Assembly: GCA_041746735.1 (NCBI GenBank)
Contig: JBGTGP010000032.1
Coordinates: forward strand, 186,001-250,000
Source of the DNA: Opimibacter sp041746735
Lineage (GTDB): Bacteria > Bacteroidota > Bacteroidia > Chitinophagales > Saprospiraceae
DNA: 64,000 nt
Direction of reading: 5' to 3'
Shown: in pieces, positions 8,218 through 17,524 of the stretch
Layout: the number at the start of each line of letters is the position of its first letter
How positions within the stretch are numbered: the stretch's first letter is position 1
Made by a program: the position numbers and the translations under genes
Notes under the pieces: model-generated
Databases searched by the model: none
Told to the model about the DNA's origin: nothing
The model's input: only the letters and a program-made list of their open reading frames with translations

Positions 8218-9129
8218 TTGTCTATACACGTCACACATCTTTCCAAACAATTTGGCACCCAGACCGCCGTGGATGGTATTTCTTTCACGGTGGGGAAAGG
8301 AGAGATTCTGGGATTCCTGGGCCCAAATGGCGCCGGCAAAACCACCACCATGCGTATGATCACCGGCTATCTGGCACCAGACCAGGGAGAGATCACCATC
8401 AATGATATACCCGTCACCACCGACAATGCCACAGCTAAAAAGTTGATCGGTTATCTTCCGGAGCACAATCCCCTCTATCTGGATATGTATGTCCGCGAGT
8501 ATCTGCTGTATGTCGCCCGGATCTACAAAATAGACCGGCCCCACACGCGCATGGAGGATGTGATTCGCATGACAGGACTGACCGCTGAGAGTCACAAGAT
8601 CATCCGGTCGCTTTCAAAAGGCTACAGACAACGGGTGGGCCTGGCCCAGGCTATACTCCATGATCCGCAGGTGCTGATTCTGGATGAACCGACATCCGGC
8701 CTCGATCCCAATCAGTTGGTAGAGATCCGACAGCTCATCCGGGAGCTGGGCAAAGAAAAAACCATCCTGCTGTCCACGCATATCATGCAGGAAGTCCAGG
8801 CGTTGTGTGATCGGGTCATCATCATCAGTCAAGGCCGGATAGCAGGTGACGGCAATATAGAAATGCTCAGCCGGGGTCTGTCGACCGGCTATCGCGTGGA
8901 CGTCCGTTTTTCCAGACCCGTATTGGATACTACCTTCCCTCAAATTCAGGGCTATATCGCGCATGAGACGCTGGGGGAAAATCGCTACCTCATACAGGGC
9001 GATCAGTCGACACTCAATGAAGCCGTCTTTGATTTTGCTGTCAGCAAGAATCTTAAGATCCTCGAGATGTCGACGATGACTGAGAGCGTCGAACATATTT
9101 TTCAACAACTTACTGCCCGATCCGTATGA
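8218..9129 (+). CDS. gldA: Gliding motility ABC transporter ATP-binding protein GldA
   Basis: ATPase subunit of the GldA-GldF-GldG transporter required for gliding in Flavobacterium. The 303-aa product has Walker A GPNGAGKTTTM (about residue 35), Q-loop region IGYLPEHNPLY, a degenerate signature LSKGYRQRVGLAQA, Walker B VLILDEPTSGLDP and H-loop STHIMQEV. The start is a TTG: the resulting N-terminus MSIHVTHLSKQFGTQTAV matches the family and no upstream ATG exists in frame. Its stop overlaps the gldF start (ATGA). Drug-efflux type ATPases are similar, but the gldF-gldG context settles the name. Confidence 0.9.
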   Translation: MSIHVTHLSKQFGTQTAVDGISFTVGKGEILGFLGPNGAGKTTTMRMITGYLAPDQGEITINDIPVTTDNATAKKLIGYLPEHNPLYLDMYVREYLLYVARIYKIDRPHTRMEDVIRMTGLTAESHKIIRSLSKGYRQRVGLAQAILHDPQVLILDEPTSGLDPNQLVEIRQLIRELGKEKTILLSTHIMQEVQALCDRVIIISQGRIAGDGNIEMLSRGLSTGYRVDVRFSRPVLDTTFPQIQGYIAHETLGENRYLIQGDQSTLNEAVFDFAVSKNLKILEMSTMTESVEHIFQQLTARSV

Positions 9130-9854
9130 CCGCTGTGTACTTACGTGAACTGGGAAGTTATTTCAGTTCGATGATCGCCTATATCACCGTCGGACTTCTT
9201 CTGGCGATATTGGGACTGATATTATGGATCTTCCCGGACTTTAGTTTATTACTCACCCCCTTTGCCAGCATTGATGCACTGTTTGAAATAGCGCCGCTGA
9301 TCTTCATCTTTCTGATCCCGGCCTTCACGATGCGCACGTTTGCAGAAGAAAGACAAACCGCGACATTAGAAATTCTCCTGACTCGACCTGTATCACCCTG
9401 GGGAATCGTCATGGGTAAATATCTGGCGACGTTGACATGGCTGGCGATAGCGCTGCTGCCGACGATCCTGTATGTCGTGACGATATACCGCCTGGGATCA
9501 CCCCCCGGCAATATTGACCTGGGTCAGATTGCAGCATCCTATACAGGTCTCTTTCTTCTTGGCGCAGTGTTTTGTGCTATCGGAGTGTTTGCTTCTGCTC
9601 AAACGGCCAATCAGATCGTGGCCTTTGTCCTCGCTGTTTTTTTCTGTTTTATTCTCTACTATGGATTTTATTTTATCAGTCGTATGGCTTCCTTTACCGG
9701 GACCATGGACAGCCTGATTGGATCATTGGGGATGGACTATCACTATCATTCGATCAGCCGCGGCGTCATCGATACGCGGGATCTCATCTATTTCTTTGGT
9801 GTCATCGGTCTCTGTCTGACCTGGACGTGGGTATCTGTTTCAAAACGACAATAA
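9126..9854 (+). CDS. gldF: Gliding motility ABC transporter permease GldF
   Basis: Membrane permease of 242 aa, an ABC-2 type protein with about six hydrophobic segments. The stretch RTFAEERQTATLEILLTRPVS between segments 2 and 3 is typical of GldF and related permeases. It overlaps gldA by 4 bp and is 5 bp from gldG, so the three are co-translated. Substrate is unknown, even for the well-studied Flavobacterium transporter. Confidence 0.9.
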   Translation: MTAVYLRELGSYFSSMIAYITVGLLLAILGLILWIFPDFSLLLTPFASIDALFEIAPLIFIFLIPAFTMRTFAEERQTATLEILLTRPVSPWGIVMGKYLATLTWLAIALLPTILYVVTIYRLGSPPGNIDLGQIAASYTGLFLLGAVFCAIGVFASAQTANQIVAFVLAVFFCFILYYGFYFISRMASFTGTMDSLIGSLGMDYHYHSISRGVIDTRDLIYFFGVIGLCLTWTWVSVSKRQ

Positions 9855-9859
9855 CCCGC

Positions 9860-11581
9860 ATGGCAAAGAAAAAAACAGAAAGTAATCACAAGATCATCCT
9901 GACCGGTTGGCTGATCACAGGCATTATCCTGTTGTCCTACATCCTCGGGCAATGGGTCTATACCTCATTTGACGCTACAGAAGAACGCCGATATACGCTG
10001 ACACCGGCCACCCGAAAGGTATTGCATGAGTTGAATGAACGGATCTATATCAAAGTCCTGCTGGATGGTCGATTCCCGGCCGGATTCAAACGACTTCGGG
10101 AATCAACCGAAGATATGTTACGACGCTTCTCACAGACCAATCCGGAAGTTCAGTACAACTTTGAAAACCCTAATGCCGGTAGCACAGAAGAAGTAAATGC
10201 CCGAAGAAAAGAACTGGCCGCTCAAGGCCTGATCCCGACACAACTACGGGTCACGGATGCGGCGGGTGCTTCGGCACAATATATCTATCCCTTTGCTATC
10301 GTCAATTATGGAAGCCGATCCGTGCCGGTCACGCTCCTGCAGGATGATGTACCCGGAGCGGACAAGGAAGTGATCATCAACAACAGCATCAGTCTCCTCG
10401 AGTACAAACTGATTGATGGTATTCAGAAAGTGCGACGCCAGACGCGCCGATTAGTGGCATTTTCAGAAGGTCAGGGAGAATTGACGCGATTACAAACCGC
10501 CTCTTTTGAAAAGGAGCTCCGTAATGCATATGCCGTCAACCGGATCAACCTCGATAGTGTCGTACAAATTCCATCTGACATCAAGGCGCTGATCATCGCC
10601 AAACCCACGGAGACGTTTTCGGAAGCGCATCTCTTCATGCTCGATCAGTACGTCATGAATGGCGGACATATCATGTTCCTGCTGGATCCACTGATCGTGT
10701 CCCTCGACAGCATTAATGTCAACAAGAATTATATTCCGCCGCCCTATCCATTGGGGTTGGATCCGCTCTTGTTTAAGTGGGGCGCACGGGTCAATCCCAA
10801 TCTGGTACTGGATCTCCAGTCAACCCGTATTCCCATGGTCGTGGGGATGCAGGGGGACAAAGTGCAAACAGAACTTTTTCCGTGGTTTTATCATCCGTTG
10901 ATCTCTTCGACGTCTAATCATCCCGTGACGAAGGGACTTGATCGGATTCAGCTTGAGTTTCCCGGTAGTATAGATACGATCCAGACATCCATTCCGGTGG
11001 AAAAAACGATTCTGCTGACGTCATCACCCTATAGCCGGATCCAGTTGACACCGGTTCGGTTGAATTTTGATATCCTTCGCGAGGAACCGGACCCGAAACT
11101 TTTCAATAAAGGACCTCAGTCCTTTGCGGTGATGCTGGAAGGCCAGTTTGAATCACTCTACAAAAACAGGATGAGTCCTGAGCAACTGAAGATCTTGGAA
11201 GACAATGGCCTTGGTTTTAAAACGGAGGGAACATCCTCCAGAATACTGGTGGTTTCGGATGGGGATATGATTAAAAATCTTGTAAACCCTTCGACCGGCG
11301 AGTCGGCACCGCTGGGATTTAATAAATATGAGAATGTCACCTTTACGGGCAACCGGGATTTTCTACTCAATGCCCTGGAATATATGTTTGATCCCGATGG
11401 TGTACTCGAGGCAAGAAGCAAGGATATCCGGCTCCGGTTGTTAAACACGGTCAAAGCCCGGGAGGAAGGACTTCAATGGCAGTTGATCAACATCCTGGGG
11501 CCGTTAGGGTTTATACTGTTGATTGGTGTCATCTATCATGCCATACGCAAACGTAGATTTGCCAGACCAAAACCGATTTAG
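9860..11581 (+). CDS. gldG: Gliding motility ABC transporter accessory protein GldG
   Basis: Protein of 573 aa with one membrane segment near the N-terminus (residues about 10-30) and one at the extreme C-terminus (LGPLGFILLIGVIYHAI), holding a large extracytoplasmic domain between them. This is the GldG topology. RRYTLTPATRKVL just after the first segment is characteristic. The frame is open back to 9572 inside gldF, but the ATG at 9860, 5 bp after the gldF stop, gives the expected short cytoplasmic N-terminus (MAKKKTESNHK). Confidence 0.9.
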   Translation: MAKKKTESNHKIILTGWLITGIILLSYILGQWVYTSFDATEERRYTLTPATRKVLHELNERIYIKVLLDGRFPAGFKRLRESTEDMLRRFSQTNPEVQYNFENPNAGSTEEVNARRKELAAQGLIPTQLRVTDAAGASAQYIYPFAIVNYGSRSVPVTLLQDDVPGADKEVIINNSISLLEYKLIDGIQKVRRQTRRLVAFSEGQGELTRLQTASFEKELRNAYAVNRINLDSVVQIPSDIKALIIAKPTETFSEAHLFMLDQYVMNGGHIMFLLDPLIVSLDSINVNKNYIPPPYPLGLDPLLFKWGARVNPNLVLDLQSTRIPMVVGMQGDKVQTELFPWFYHPLISSTSNHPVTKGLDRIQLEFPGSIDTIQTSIPVEKTILLTSSPYSRIQLTPVRLNFDILREEPDPKLFNKGPQSFAVMLEGQFESLYKNRMSPEQLKILEDNGLGFKTEGTSSRILVVSDGDMIKNLVNPSTGESAPLGFNKYENVTFTGNRDFLLNALEYMFDPDGVLEARSKDIRLRLLNTVKAREEGLQWQLINILGPLGFILLIGVIYHAIRKRRFARPKPI

Positions 11582-11640
11582 TTTGTTTTGAGAAAAGGGA
11601 AGTGTATTTCAACCCTGCACAACCCGGAAAAAGAAAGAGC

Positions 11641-12624
11641 ATGAATAAAAATGTGTTGTTGCTTCTGTTATTGCTGGTCATTGGTGGCGTGGTGTATCTG
11701 ATGTCACGTAACCGGCCGGATACCAGTGCTTCCTTTAACCGTGCGGAGAGTAACTTTAAAATAGAGGATATCAATACCATCGGCCGGATACTTCTAACCC
11801 AGAAGAACGGTGACCGGTCGGACCTTCGCCGGGTCGGGGATCACTGGACGATCAATGAAGTGCATCGGGCACGCCAGACCAATATCGAACATTTATTGAA
11901 AGGTATCCAGCGCCAACATCTGGATCACATTCCCAACAAAGCTGCATCCGAGAATATTGTCACGTCTATGGCCATCAATGGCATTCATGTCGAAATTTTT
12001 GACCGGGCAGGTGAATTGTTGCTGGACTATTATGTCGGCGGAGTGACTCAGGATGAACGCGGCACCTTTTTTCTCAAGCAAGGATCCTCCCAGCCTTATT
12101 GTCTGATTGAGCCGGGTTTTGATGGGGGCCTTCGTGTCCGTTATGGATTGGAGCCTGTCCATTGGCGGGATGTGCGGTATTGGCAGGAGCAACCCGAACG
12201 TCTGGATACCCTCAAGGTGCATTATCCCAAGCAACGGGAACATTCGTTTGTCATCTTTCGCAATGGTAGCAGATTTGAAGTGAAGCCGATGTTTACGACC
12301 ACACCAATCAAACAGGGTGATTCGCACAACCGGGTACAATCCTACTTTATCAATCTGAGCCAATTGGCATGTGAGGATTACATCAATCAGGCGCCTGAGC
12401 GTGACAGTATTGTCCAGATGGTGCCGTTTATGGCCATGGAGGTGATCTATCCGGACCGGACATCCTCCCTTCGGTTTTTTCCTGCGGGTCCTGTGGGTGT
12501 TTCTGAGTTTTCACCGGCTATCGAGCGGTATTATATAGACTATGAAGGGCGTGATTTTATGATCGGGCAGCATGAAGTGATGAAAGCTGCTTTCAGGTCG
12601 TACGAATATTTCTTTGGCCAATGA
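11641..12624 (+). CDS. DUF4340-like membrane-anchored protein
   Basis: Protein of 327 aa with an N-terminal membrane anchor (NVLLLLLLLVIGGVVYLM) and an extracytoplasmic beta-rich region of two similar halves. The signature-like stretch WTINEVHRARQTNIEHLLKGI near residue 70 suggests DUF4340. DUF4340 proteins are often encoded beside GldG-like ABC transporters, and here the gene follows gldG after 59 bp. The longer frame (GTG at 11602) would add 13 residues without a reason. The ATG at 11641 follows a purine-rich GAAAAAGAAAGAG. The last 4 bp overlap the next gene. Function is unknown. A part in the Gld transporter is inferred. Confidence 0.72.
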   Translation: MNKNVLLLLLLLVIGGVVYLMSRNRPDTSASFNRAESNFKIEDINTIGRILLTQKNGDRSDLRRVGDHWTINEVHRARQTNIEHLLKGIQRQHLDHIPNKAASENIVTSMAINGIHVEIFDRAGELLLDYYVGGVTQDERGTFFLKQGSSQPYCLIEPGFDGGLRVRYGLEPVHWRDVRYWQEQPERLDTLKVHYPKQREHSFVIFRNGSRFEVKPMFTTTPIKQGDSHNRVQSYFINLSQLACEDYINQAPERDSIVQMVPFMAMEVIYPDRTSSLRFFPAGPVGVSEFSPAIERYYIDYEGRDFMIGQHEVMKAAFRSYEYFFGQ

Positions 12625-13790
12625 TGACGAGTTGGTTGTATATCGTGCTGCTCTGTGCAGGTGGTGACTGGGGTTTCTTCGGTCACAGGCTCATCAATCG
12701 GGTCGCGGTCTATACCATCCCCTCGGAAATGATCGGATGGTACAAGCCGCATATTGACTATCTGGCAGAGCATGCTGTCGATCCGGACAAACGGCGCTAT
12801 GCTACAAAACACGAAGCTGTCCGGCATTATATTGATCTGGATCATTGGGGCAAACTCCCCTTTGACCATATCCCACGCCAATGGGACAAAGTCCTTTCCT
12901 TCAATATGGAGCTCTACACCCTGGAAGGCAAAGACACTACGTTCTATTTGCGCGCCATTCCACCAACTCAATGGGAGGATACGATCACGGACGCCAGAGC
13001 GCGAGTGAAATTGGTTCGCCAACATTATTTCAGACAATACTATGACGATCAGGCGGTGATCTCATGTGACAGCGCCAGGATGTTGTTTCCCGGGATAGTC
13101 TGTGCTCCTGGGCGAAATCTGATCATGCGGGATGTGTTTTCTCAGCATGGCATCATACCCTATCACCTGCAGGCGATGCAGCGCCGGCTGACCCATGCAT
13201 TCCGCGACAACAAGGTTGAACAGGTATTGCGACTTTCTGCTGAGATAGGCCATTATATCGCAGATGCCTGCGTACCCTTGCACACCACCAAAAATTATAA
13301 TGGTCAGTTGACCAATCAGGTCGGAATCCATGCCTTTTGGGAAAGCCGGATTCCGGAGCTCTTTGCCCTCGAAGAATTTGACATGGTCGTAGGTGTAGCC
13401 CGCTATATTGATGATCCGGCTAACTATTACTGGAATCTGGTGCTGGGCAGCCATCGCGAAGTCGATCGGGTGTTGGGATTAGAAAAAGAGTTGAATCAGA
13501 CCTATCCTTCAGACCGGCAGTATTGTTTTGAAGACCGTCTCAATCAAAATATCAGGACCCAATGTGCGGAATATGCCAAAGCCTACCACGAAGCGATGGA
13601 CCGGATGGTCGAAGATCGCTTCCGGGTTTCCGTCAAAGCGCTGGGTGATGCCTGGTATACCGCGTGGATCGATGCCGGACAACCACCACCACCAGCCGGT
13701 AAGACTATCGCTAAAAAATCCACCGAGGATGAAGAGCTTGAACGCGCGGTGCAGTCCGGTAAGGCCCTGGGACGTGAGCATGACAATTAG
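12621..13790 (+). CDS. Secreted S1/P1 nuclease-phospholipase C superfamily zinc enzyme
   Basis: Protein of 389 aa with a short hydrophobic leader (residues 1-14) followed by W17-G-F-F-G-H22. All nine zinc-ligand positions of the S1/P1 nuclease fold can be laid out with native spacing: W17, H22 (+5), D54, H69 (+15), H211, D215 (+4), H221 (+6), H237 and E241 (+4). In S1/P1 the last ligand is Asp; here it is Glu, as in Bacillus phospholipase C. The N-terminal Trp must be exposed by signal cleavage to bind zinc, but the residues before it (AGGD) are not a typical cleavage site. A Pro-rich, charged tail of about 40 residues follows the domain. It overlaps the DUF4340 gene by 4 bp. Substrate (nucleic acid or phospholipid) is unknown. 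Confidence 0.75.
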   Translation: MMTSWLYIVLLCAGGDWGFFGHRLINRVAVYTIPSEMIGWYKPHIDYLAEHAVDPDKRRYATKHEAVRHYIDLDHWGKLPFDHIPRQWDKVLSFNMELYTLEGKDTTFYLRAIPPTQWEDTITDARARVKLVRQHYFRQYYDDQAVISCDSARMLFPGIVCAPGRNLIMRDVFSQHGIIPYHLQAMQRRLTHAFRDNKVEQVLRLSAEIGHYIADACVPLHTTKNYNGQLTNQVGIHAFWESRIPELFALEEFDMVVGVARYIDDPANYYWNLVLGSHREVDRVLGLEKELNQTYPSDRQYCFEDRLNQNIRTQCAEYAKAYHEAMDRMVEDRFRVSVKALGDAWYTAWIDAGQPPPPAGKTIAKKSTEDEELERAVQSGKALGREHDN

Positions 13791-13848
13791 CGCGGAAACC
13801 AGATGCTAAAGCTGGTGTTGCTTTTTTCAGCCAATACCTCGACAATAT

Positions 13849-14247
13849 TCAATCCTCATCGTCCAGAATCTCATCTTTGAAATCTACAATTTCTCTTCTT
13901 TCCTTTTTGGTAGGTCGACCTGCCCCTTTTTCACGTCGCTCAGGTTTTCCTTTGCCGACAAACCAGGTTTTGTATTTCAGAAGCTCGTCCTCCGGGGTGA
14001 GATCTTCATAGCACGGCTTTGCCAGGGCAGGGGAGACACGCTTGTCAAGTAGGGCCACAATCTTATATTTCATTCGAAATCCATCCTTCAGCACATCAAT
14101 ACTATCCCCAACCATCACCAATGTTGAAGATTTGACAGGCTGGCCCTTCATTCTCACTTTTCCATCCCGGCAGGCCTCTGAGGCAAGGCTTCTGGATTTA
14201 TAAATCCGGATAGCCCAGAGGTACTTGTCGATCCTCACTTTTTCCAT
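13849..14247 (-). CDS. Hsp15-like S4-domain RNA-binding protein
   Basis: Small basic protein of 132 aa. An S4 RNA-binding domain occupies residues 1-60 (VRIDKYLWAIRIYKSRSLASEACRDG), followed by a highly charged tail rich in K, R, D and E. This is the layout of HslR/Hsp15, which rescues 50S subunits carrying stalled peptidyl-tRNA. A near-consensus -7 element TATTTTCG lies at 14283-14290 on the same strand, 36 bp upstream. The gene stands alone and is divergent from the isomerase gene. The exact ribosomal role in this phylum is not established. Confidence 0.8.
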   Translation of the reverse strand: MEKVRIDKYLWAIRIYKSRSLASEACRDGKVRMKGQPVKSSTLVMVGDSIDVLKDGFRMKYKIVALLDKRVSPALAKPCYEDLTPEDELLKYKTWFVGKGKPERREKGAGRPTKKERREIVDFKDEILDDED

Positions 14248-14297
14248 GTTTTGCCTGCGTCACACTTTATAGTAACTTAAGGCGAAAATACAGGATC

Positions 14298-15149
14298 ATG
14301 AAGAGACGCGCCGCATTGCACCATCTCGCTGTTTTACCCGCTATCCCGATGTTGCCCTCCGTCCATCTACAGGAGGAAGCGCGCAGTGAACGTGCCTATA
14401 AGCATTCGGTCTGCCGCTGGTGCTACAAGGATTATACATTGGACCAACTCTGTGAGGTAGCGAAGGAATGTGGTATTCAGTCTGTGGAGTTGCTGGATCC
14501 TGCTGATTGGGATACGGTGTTGAGTCGTGGGCTGGAGGTTGCCTTATCGAATGGAAGTCGTCTGGGCATTTCCAAAGGATTCAACGATCACCGGAATCAT
14601 GGGCAATTGCGTCTGGATCTGATGGATATTATTCCGATGGCAGCAGAGAAAGGTATACCGCAGGTGATCGTATTTTCAGGTAACAGAAACAACATGCCGG
14701 ATGATCAGGGACTTGAAAACTGTGCGGTAGGTCTGGAGCCGGTGGTCCGGTTGGCGGCGCGTTATGGAATCCAGATCGTGATGGAGTTGTTGAACAGCAA
14801 GGTCGATCACCACGATTATCAGTGTGATCATACAGAGTGGGGTGTCGCCCTTGTCGACAAGATAGGGTCATCGCATTTCAAGTTGCTCTATGACATTTAC
14901 CACATGCAGATTATGGAAGGGGATGTCATCCGGACCATCACCCGGTATAAGGATTACATCGGGCACTATCATACAGCCGGTGTACCGGGACGGCATGAGA
15001 TCGATGATACACAGGAGCTTTTTTATCCGGCCATCATGCGGGCTATTGCAGCCACGGGATTCAATGGGTATGTAGCGCAGGAGTTTATTCCCCGCTCCAC
15101 TGATGTGGTGCAATCCCTGAAAGAGGGGATACGATTGTGTTCGGTATAA
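14298..15149 (+). CDS. Hydroxypyruvate isomerase-family TIM-barrel protein
   Basis: AP endonuclease 2/xylose isomerase-like TIM barrel of 283 aa with a hydrophobic, arginine-containing leader (MKRRAALHHLAVLPAIPML), so probably exported. Candidate metal ligands line up as E in VMELLN, D in LLYDIYHMQ, H in GHYHTAG and E in VAQEF. These correspond to the Hyi-type active site. It precedes a GMC oxidoreductase and a gluconate dehydrogenase subunit 3-like gene, 45 bp apart, a combination often found in Bacteroidota sugar-oxidation loci. The true substrate may be an oxidised sugar rather than hydroxypyruvate. Confidence 0.75.
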   Translation: MKRRAALHHLAVLPAIPMLPSVHLQEEARSERAYKHSVCRWCYKDYTLDQLCEVAKECGIQSVELLDPADWDTVLSRGLEVALSNGSRLGISKGFNDHRNHGQLRLDLMDIIPMAAEKGIPQVIVFSGNRNNMPDDQGLENCAVGLEPVVRLAARYGIQIVMELLNSKVDHHDYQCDHTEWGVALVDKIGSSHFKLLYDIYHMQIMEGDVIRTITRYKDYIGHYHTAGVPGRHEIDDTQELFYPAIMRAIAATGFNGYVAQEFIPRSTDVVQSLKEGIRLCSV

Positions 15150-15194
15150 CCATGGTTCTCATTGCATTAACAAGAATGAACAACCCATTTATAT

Positions 15195-16904
15195 ATGTAT
15201 TTCAATAATGAAGGACAGCAAGAGGTCACCTTTGATGCGATTGTCGTCGGGAGTGGCATCAGTGGAGGTTGGGCCGCTAAAGAATTATGTGAGAAAGGGC
15301 TAAAGACTCTGGTGTTGGAGCGCGGCCGGGATATTCGACATGGTGATTATCCGACGGCCAATCTGGAAAAATGGGAACTGCCCAACTGGGACAAGATATC
15401 TCTTGAAGACCGGAAGAAGTATCCGATACAGGGTCGGACATCGTACATCATGAACTACTCCAACATTCATCACTTCATCGAAGATGCGGAGCAACCCTAT
15501 ACGGAGGTCAAGCCTTTTGACTGGACCCGGGGATATCAGGTGGGCGGCAAGTCGCTGGTATGGGGACGGCATTCCTACAGGTGGAGCCCGATGGATTTTG
15601 AATCGAATGGTCGTGAAGGCATAGCCATAGACTGGCCTATCCGGTATGCTGATATTGCGCCCTGGTATGATTATGTAGAATCCTTTGCCGGCATCAGCGG
15701 AAAAGCAGAAGGACATGCCCAATTGCCGGACGGCAAATTTTTGCCGGAGATCCCGCTCAATTGCGTTGAGGATGATTTTAAAAAACGTCTGGCATCGGCG
15801 ATGCCGGATAGGTTGGTGACTTCTGCTCGTATGGCTCACCTGACGGCACCGCTGGAAGGAAGCAACAGAGGCACCTGTCAATTTCGCAACCGCTGTATGC
15901 GGGGCTGTCCGTATGGTGCCTACTTTAGCAGTAATGCCTCTACTTTGCCAGCCGCATACGCGACCGGCAATCTCACATTGCGGCCGCACAGTGTGGTCCA
16001 TTCCCTGATCTATGATCCGTCTACCGGCAAGGCTTCCGGTGTGCGAATCATCGATGCACAAACGCGGGAAACCAAGGAGTTTTTTGCGAAGATCATTTTC
16101 ATGAATGCCGGTACACTCAATACGACCCTGATCATGCTCAATAGCACGTCAGACCGCTTTCCAAATGGGTTTGGCAATGACAGTGGCGAGCTGGGACACA
16201 ATCTGATGGACCATCATTTCAGGATCGGAGCTTCTGCGCGTGTCGAAGGATTTTTGGACCAATATGTAAAAGGACGCAATCCCGGCGGCTTTTATATTCC
16301 CCGCTTCCGGAATATCGATGGCACTTCTCGACAGAAAGACTATCTCAGGGGATATGGGTATCAGGGCGGTGCCGGCAGGGAAGGCTGGTCAAGAGCTGTT
16401 GCCGAACTTGGTGTTGGCGGAGCCTGGAAGGACCAATGGTCTCAACCGGGTGAATGGTCGCTCGGAATGACGGCCTTTGGAGAGTGCCTTCCCTATCATG
16501 AAAATCAGATTACGCTCAATCATGCCATACCGGATCCGTATGGCATGCCCACCCTCAATATCGATTGTGAATGGAAGGAAAACGAACTCAACATGCGCAA
16601 GGATATGATGGTCGCCAGTGGTGAAATGCTCGAAGCTGCAGGGTATAAAAATGTCCGCACCTGGGATGATGGTTCCAATCCGGGCCTCGCGATTCATGAA
16701 ATGGGAACTGCCCGGATGGGCCGGGACCCCAAAGTATCCGTCCTGAATGCCTGGAATCAGGTCCACGCCAGCCCAAATGTCTTCGTAACCGATGGTGCCT
16801 GTATGACTTCATCCGCCTGTCAGAACCCATCATTGACCTATATGGCATTGACCGCCAGAGCCGCTGATCATGCGGTCAGGGAATTGAAACGAATGAATCT
16901 GTAA
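15195..16904 (+). CDS. GMC-family FAD-dependent oxidoreductase
   Basis: Flavoprotein of 569 aa. The N-terminal Rossmann motif VVGSGISGGWAAKELCEKG binds FAD. The C-terminal GMC signature reads AIHEMGTARMG then QNPSLTYMALTARAADH, with the catalytic His-Asn type pair. A cysteine-rich stretch, CQFRNRCMRGCPYG (about residue 230), resembles that of the large subunit of gluconate, fructose and glucoside 3-dehydrogenases. Followed after 17 bp by its likely small subunit. No signal peptide of its own is seen, which fits export by hitch-hiking on the Tat-signal small subunit. It likely oxidises a sugar or glycoside in the periplasm. Confidence 0.85.
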   Translation: MYFNNEGQQEVTFDAIVVGSGISGGWAAKELCEKGLKTLVLERGRDIRHGDYPTANLEKWELPNWDKISLEDRKKYPIQGRTSYIMNYSNIHHFIEDAEQPYTEVKPFDWTRGYQVGGKSLVWGRHSYRWSPMDFESNGREGIAIDWPIRYADIAPWYDYVESFAGISGKAEGHAQLPDGKFLPEIPLNCVEDDFKKRLASAMPDRLVTSARMAHLTAPLEGSNRGTCQFRNRCMRGCPYGAYFSSNASTLPAAYATGNLTLRPHSVVHSLIYDPSTGKASGVRIIDAQTRETKEFFAKIIFMNAGTLNTTLIMLNSTSDRFPNGFGNDSGELGHNLMDHHFRIGASARVEGFLDQYVKGRNPGGFYIPRFRNIDGTSRQKDYLRGYGYQGGAGREGWSRAVAELGVGGAWKDQWSQPGEWSLGMTAFGECLPYHENQITLNHAIPDPYGMPTLNIDCEWKENELNMRKDMMVASGEMLEAAGYKNVRTWDDGSNPGLAIHEMGTARMGRDPKVSVLNAWNQVHASPNVFVTDGACMTSSACQNPSLTYMALTARAADHAVRELKRMNL

Positions 16905-16921
16905 TCAAAAACGAAATACGA

Positions 16922-17503
16922 ATGGAACGACGTGATGCCATTAAGTATACGGCGATGATGATGGGCCTCGGCCTTAGTGCTTCGACCATCTCCGCTATGA
17001 TGAGCGGATGTAAGGTGGAAACAAGCGAGCACTGGACACCGACTTTTTTCTCACCAACAGAGGCTGAGTTTATCAGGATCCTGGCTGAAACCATGTTGCC
17101 CCGCACTACCACCCCCGGGGCCGCCGATGCGCTGGTAGATCGCTATCTCGATACGATACGACCGCTACGGTATACAGCAGAAGAAAATTTGATTTTTAAA
17201 GAAGAATTGACTGACTTTATCGCACGGGCTAAAACCGAGTTGCGCACTGACCTCTCACAAAGAGACGAAGCGACTCAATTGGAATGGCTCATCCAGACAG
17301 ATGCCGATGCGTATGCGTATGTACGCTCCCATCCTGACCTTCCGGTTTCAGAACGTCCATTTTATCTGAGCCTGAAAGAGCAGATTCTCGCAGCGTATTT
17401 TAATGCTGAGATCGTGGCAAAGGAGTTTTTTGCTTTTGATCCTATTCCCGGCCGCTATGATCCATGCATTCCATACACGGAGGTTGGCAGAGCATGGGCA
17501 TAG
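16922..17503 (+). CDS. Gluconate 2-dehydrogenase subunit 3 family protein
   Basis: Small subunit of 193 aa partnering the preceding GMC oxidoreductase. The N-terminus MERRDAIKYTAMMMGLGL has a twin-arginine pair and hydrophobic stretch. It ends in AMMSGC, which could also serve as a lipobox. The body fits the family (FIRILAETMLPRTTTPGAADA and the RYDPCIPYTEVGRAWA C-terminus). In related complexes this subunit carries the Tat signal and helps assemble the flavoprotein. No cytochrome c subunit gene is adjacent. Confidence 0.82.
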   Translation: MERRDAIKYTAMMMGLGLSASTISAMMSGCKVETSEHWTPTFFSPTEAEFIRILAETMLPRTTTPGAADALVDRYLDTIRPLRYTAEENLIFKEELTDFIARAKTELRTDLSQRDEATQLEWLIQTDADAYAYVRSHPDLPVSERPFYLSLKEQILAAYFNAEIVAKEFFAFDPIPGRYDPCIPYTEVGRAWA

Positions 17504-17524
17504 AGCGAAATATGCCGCATGTTA

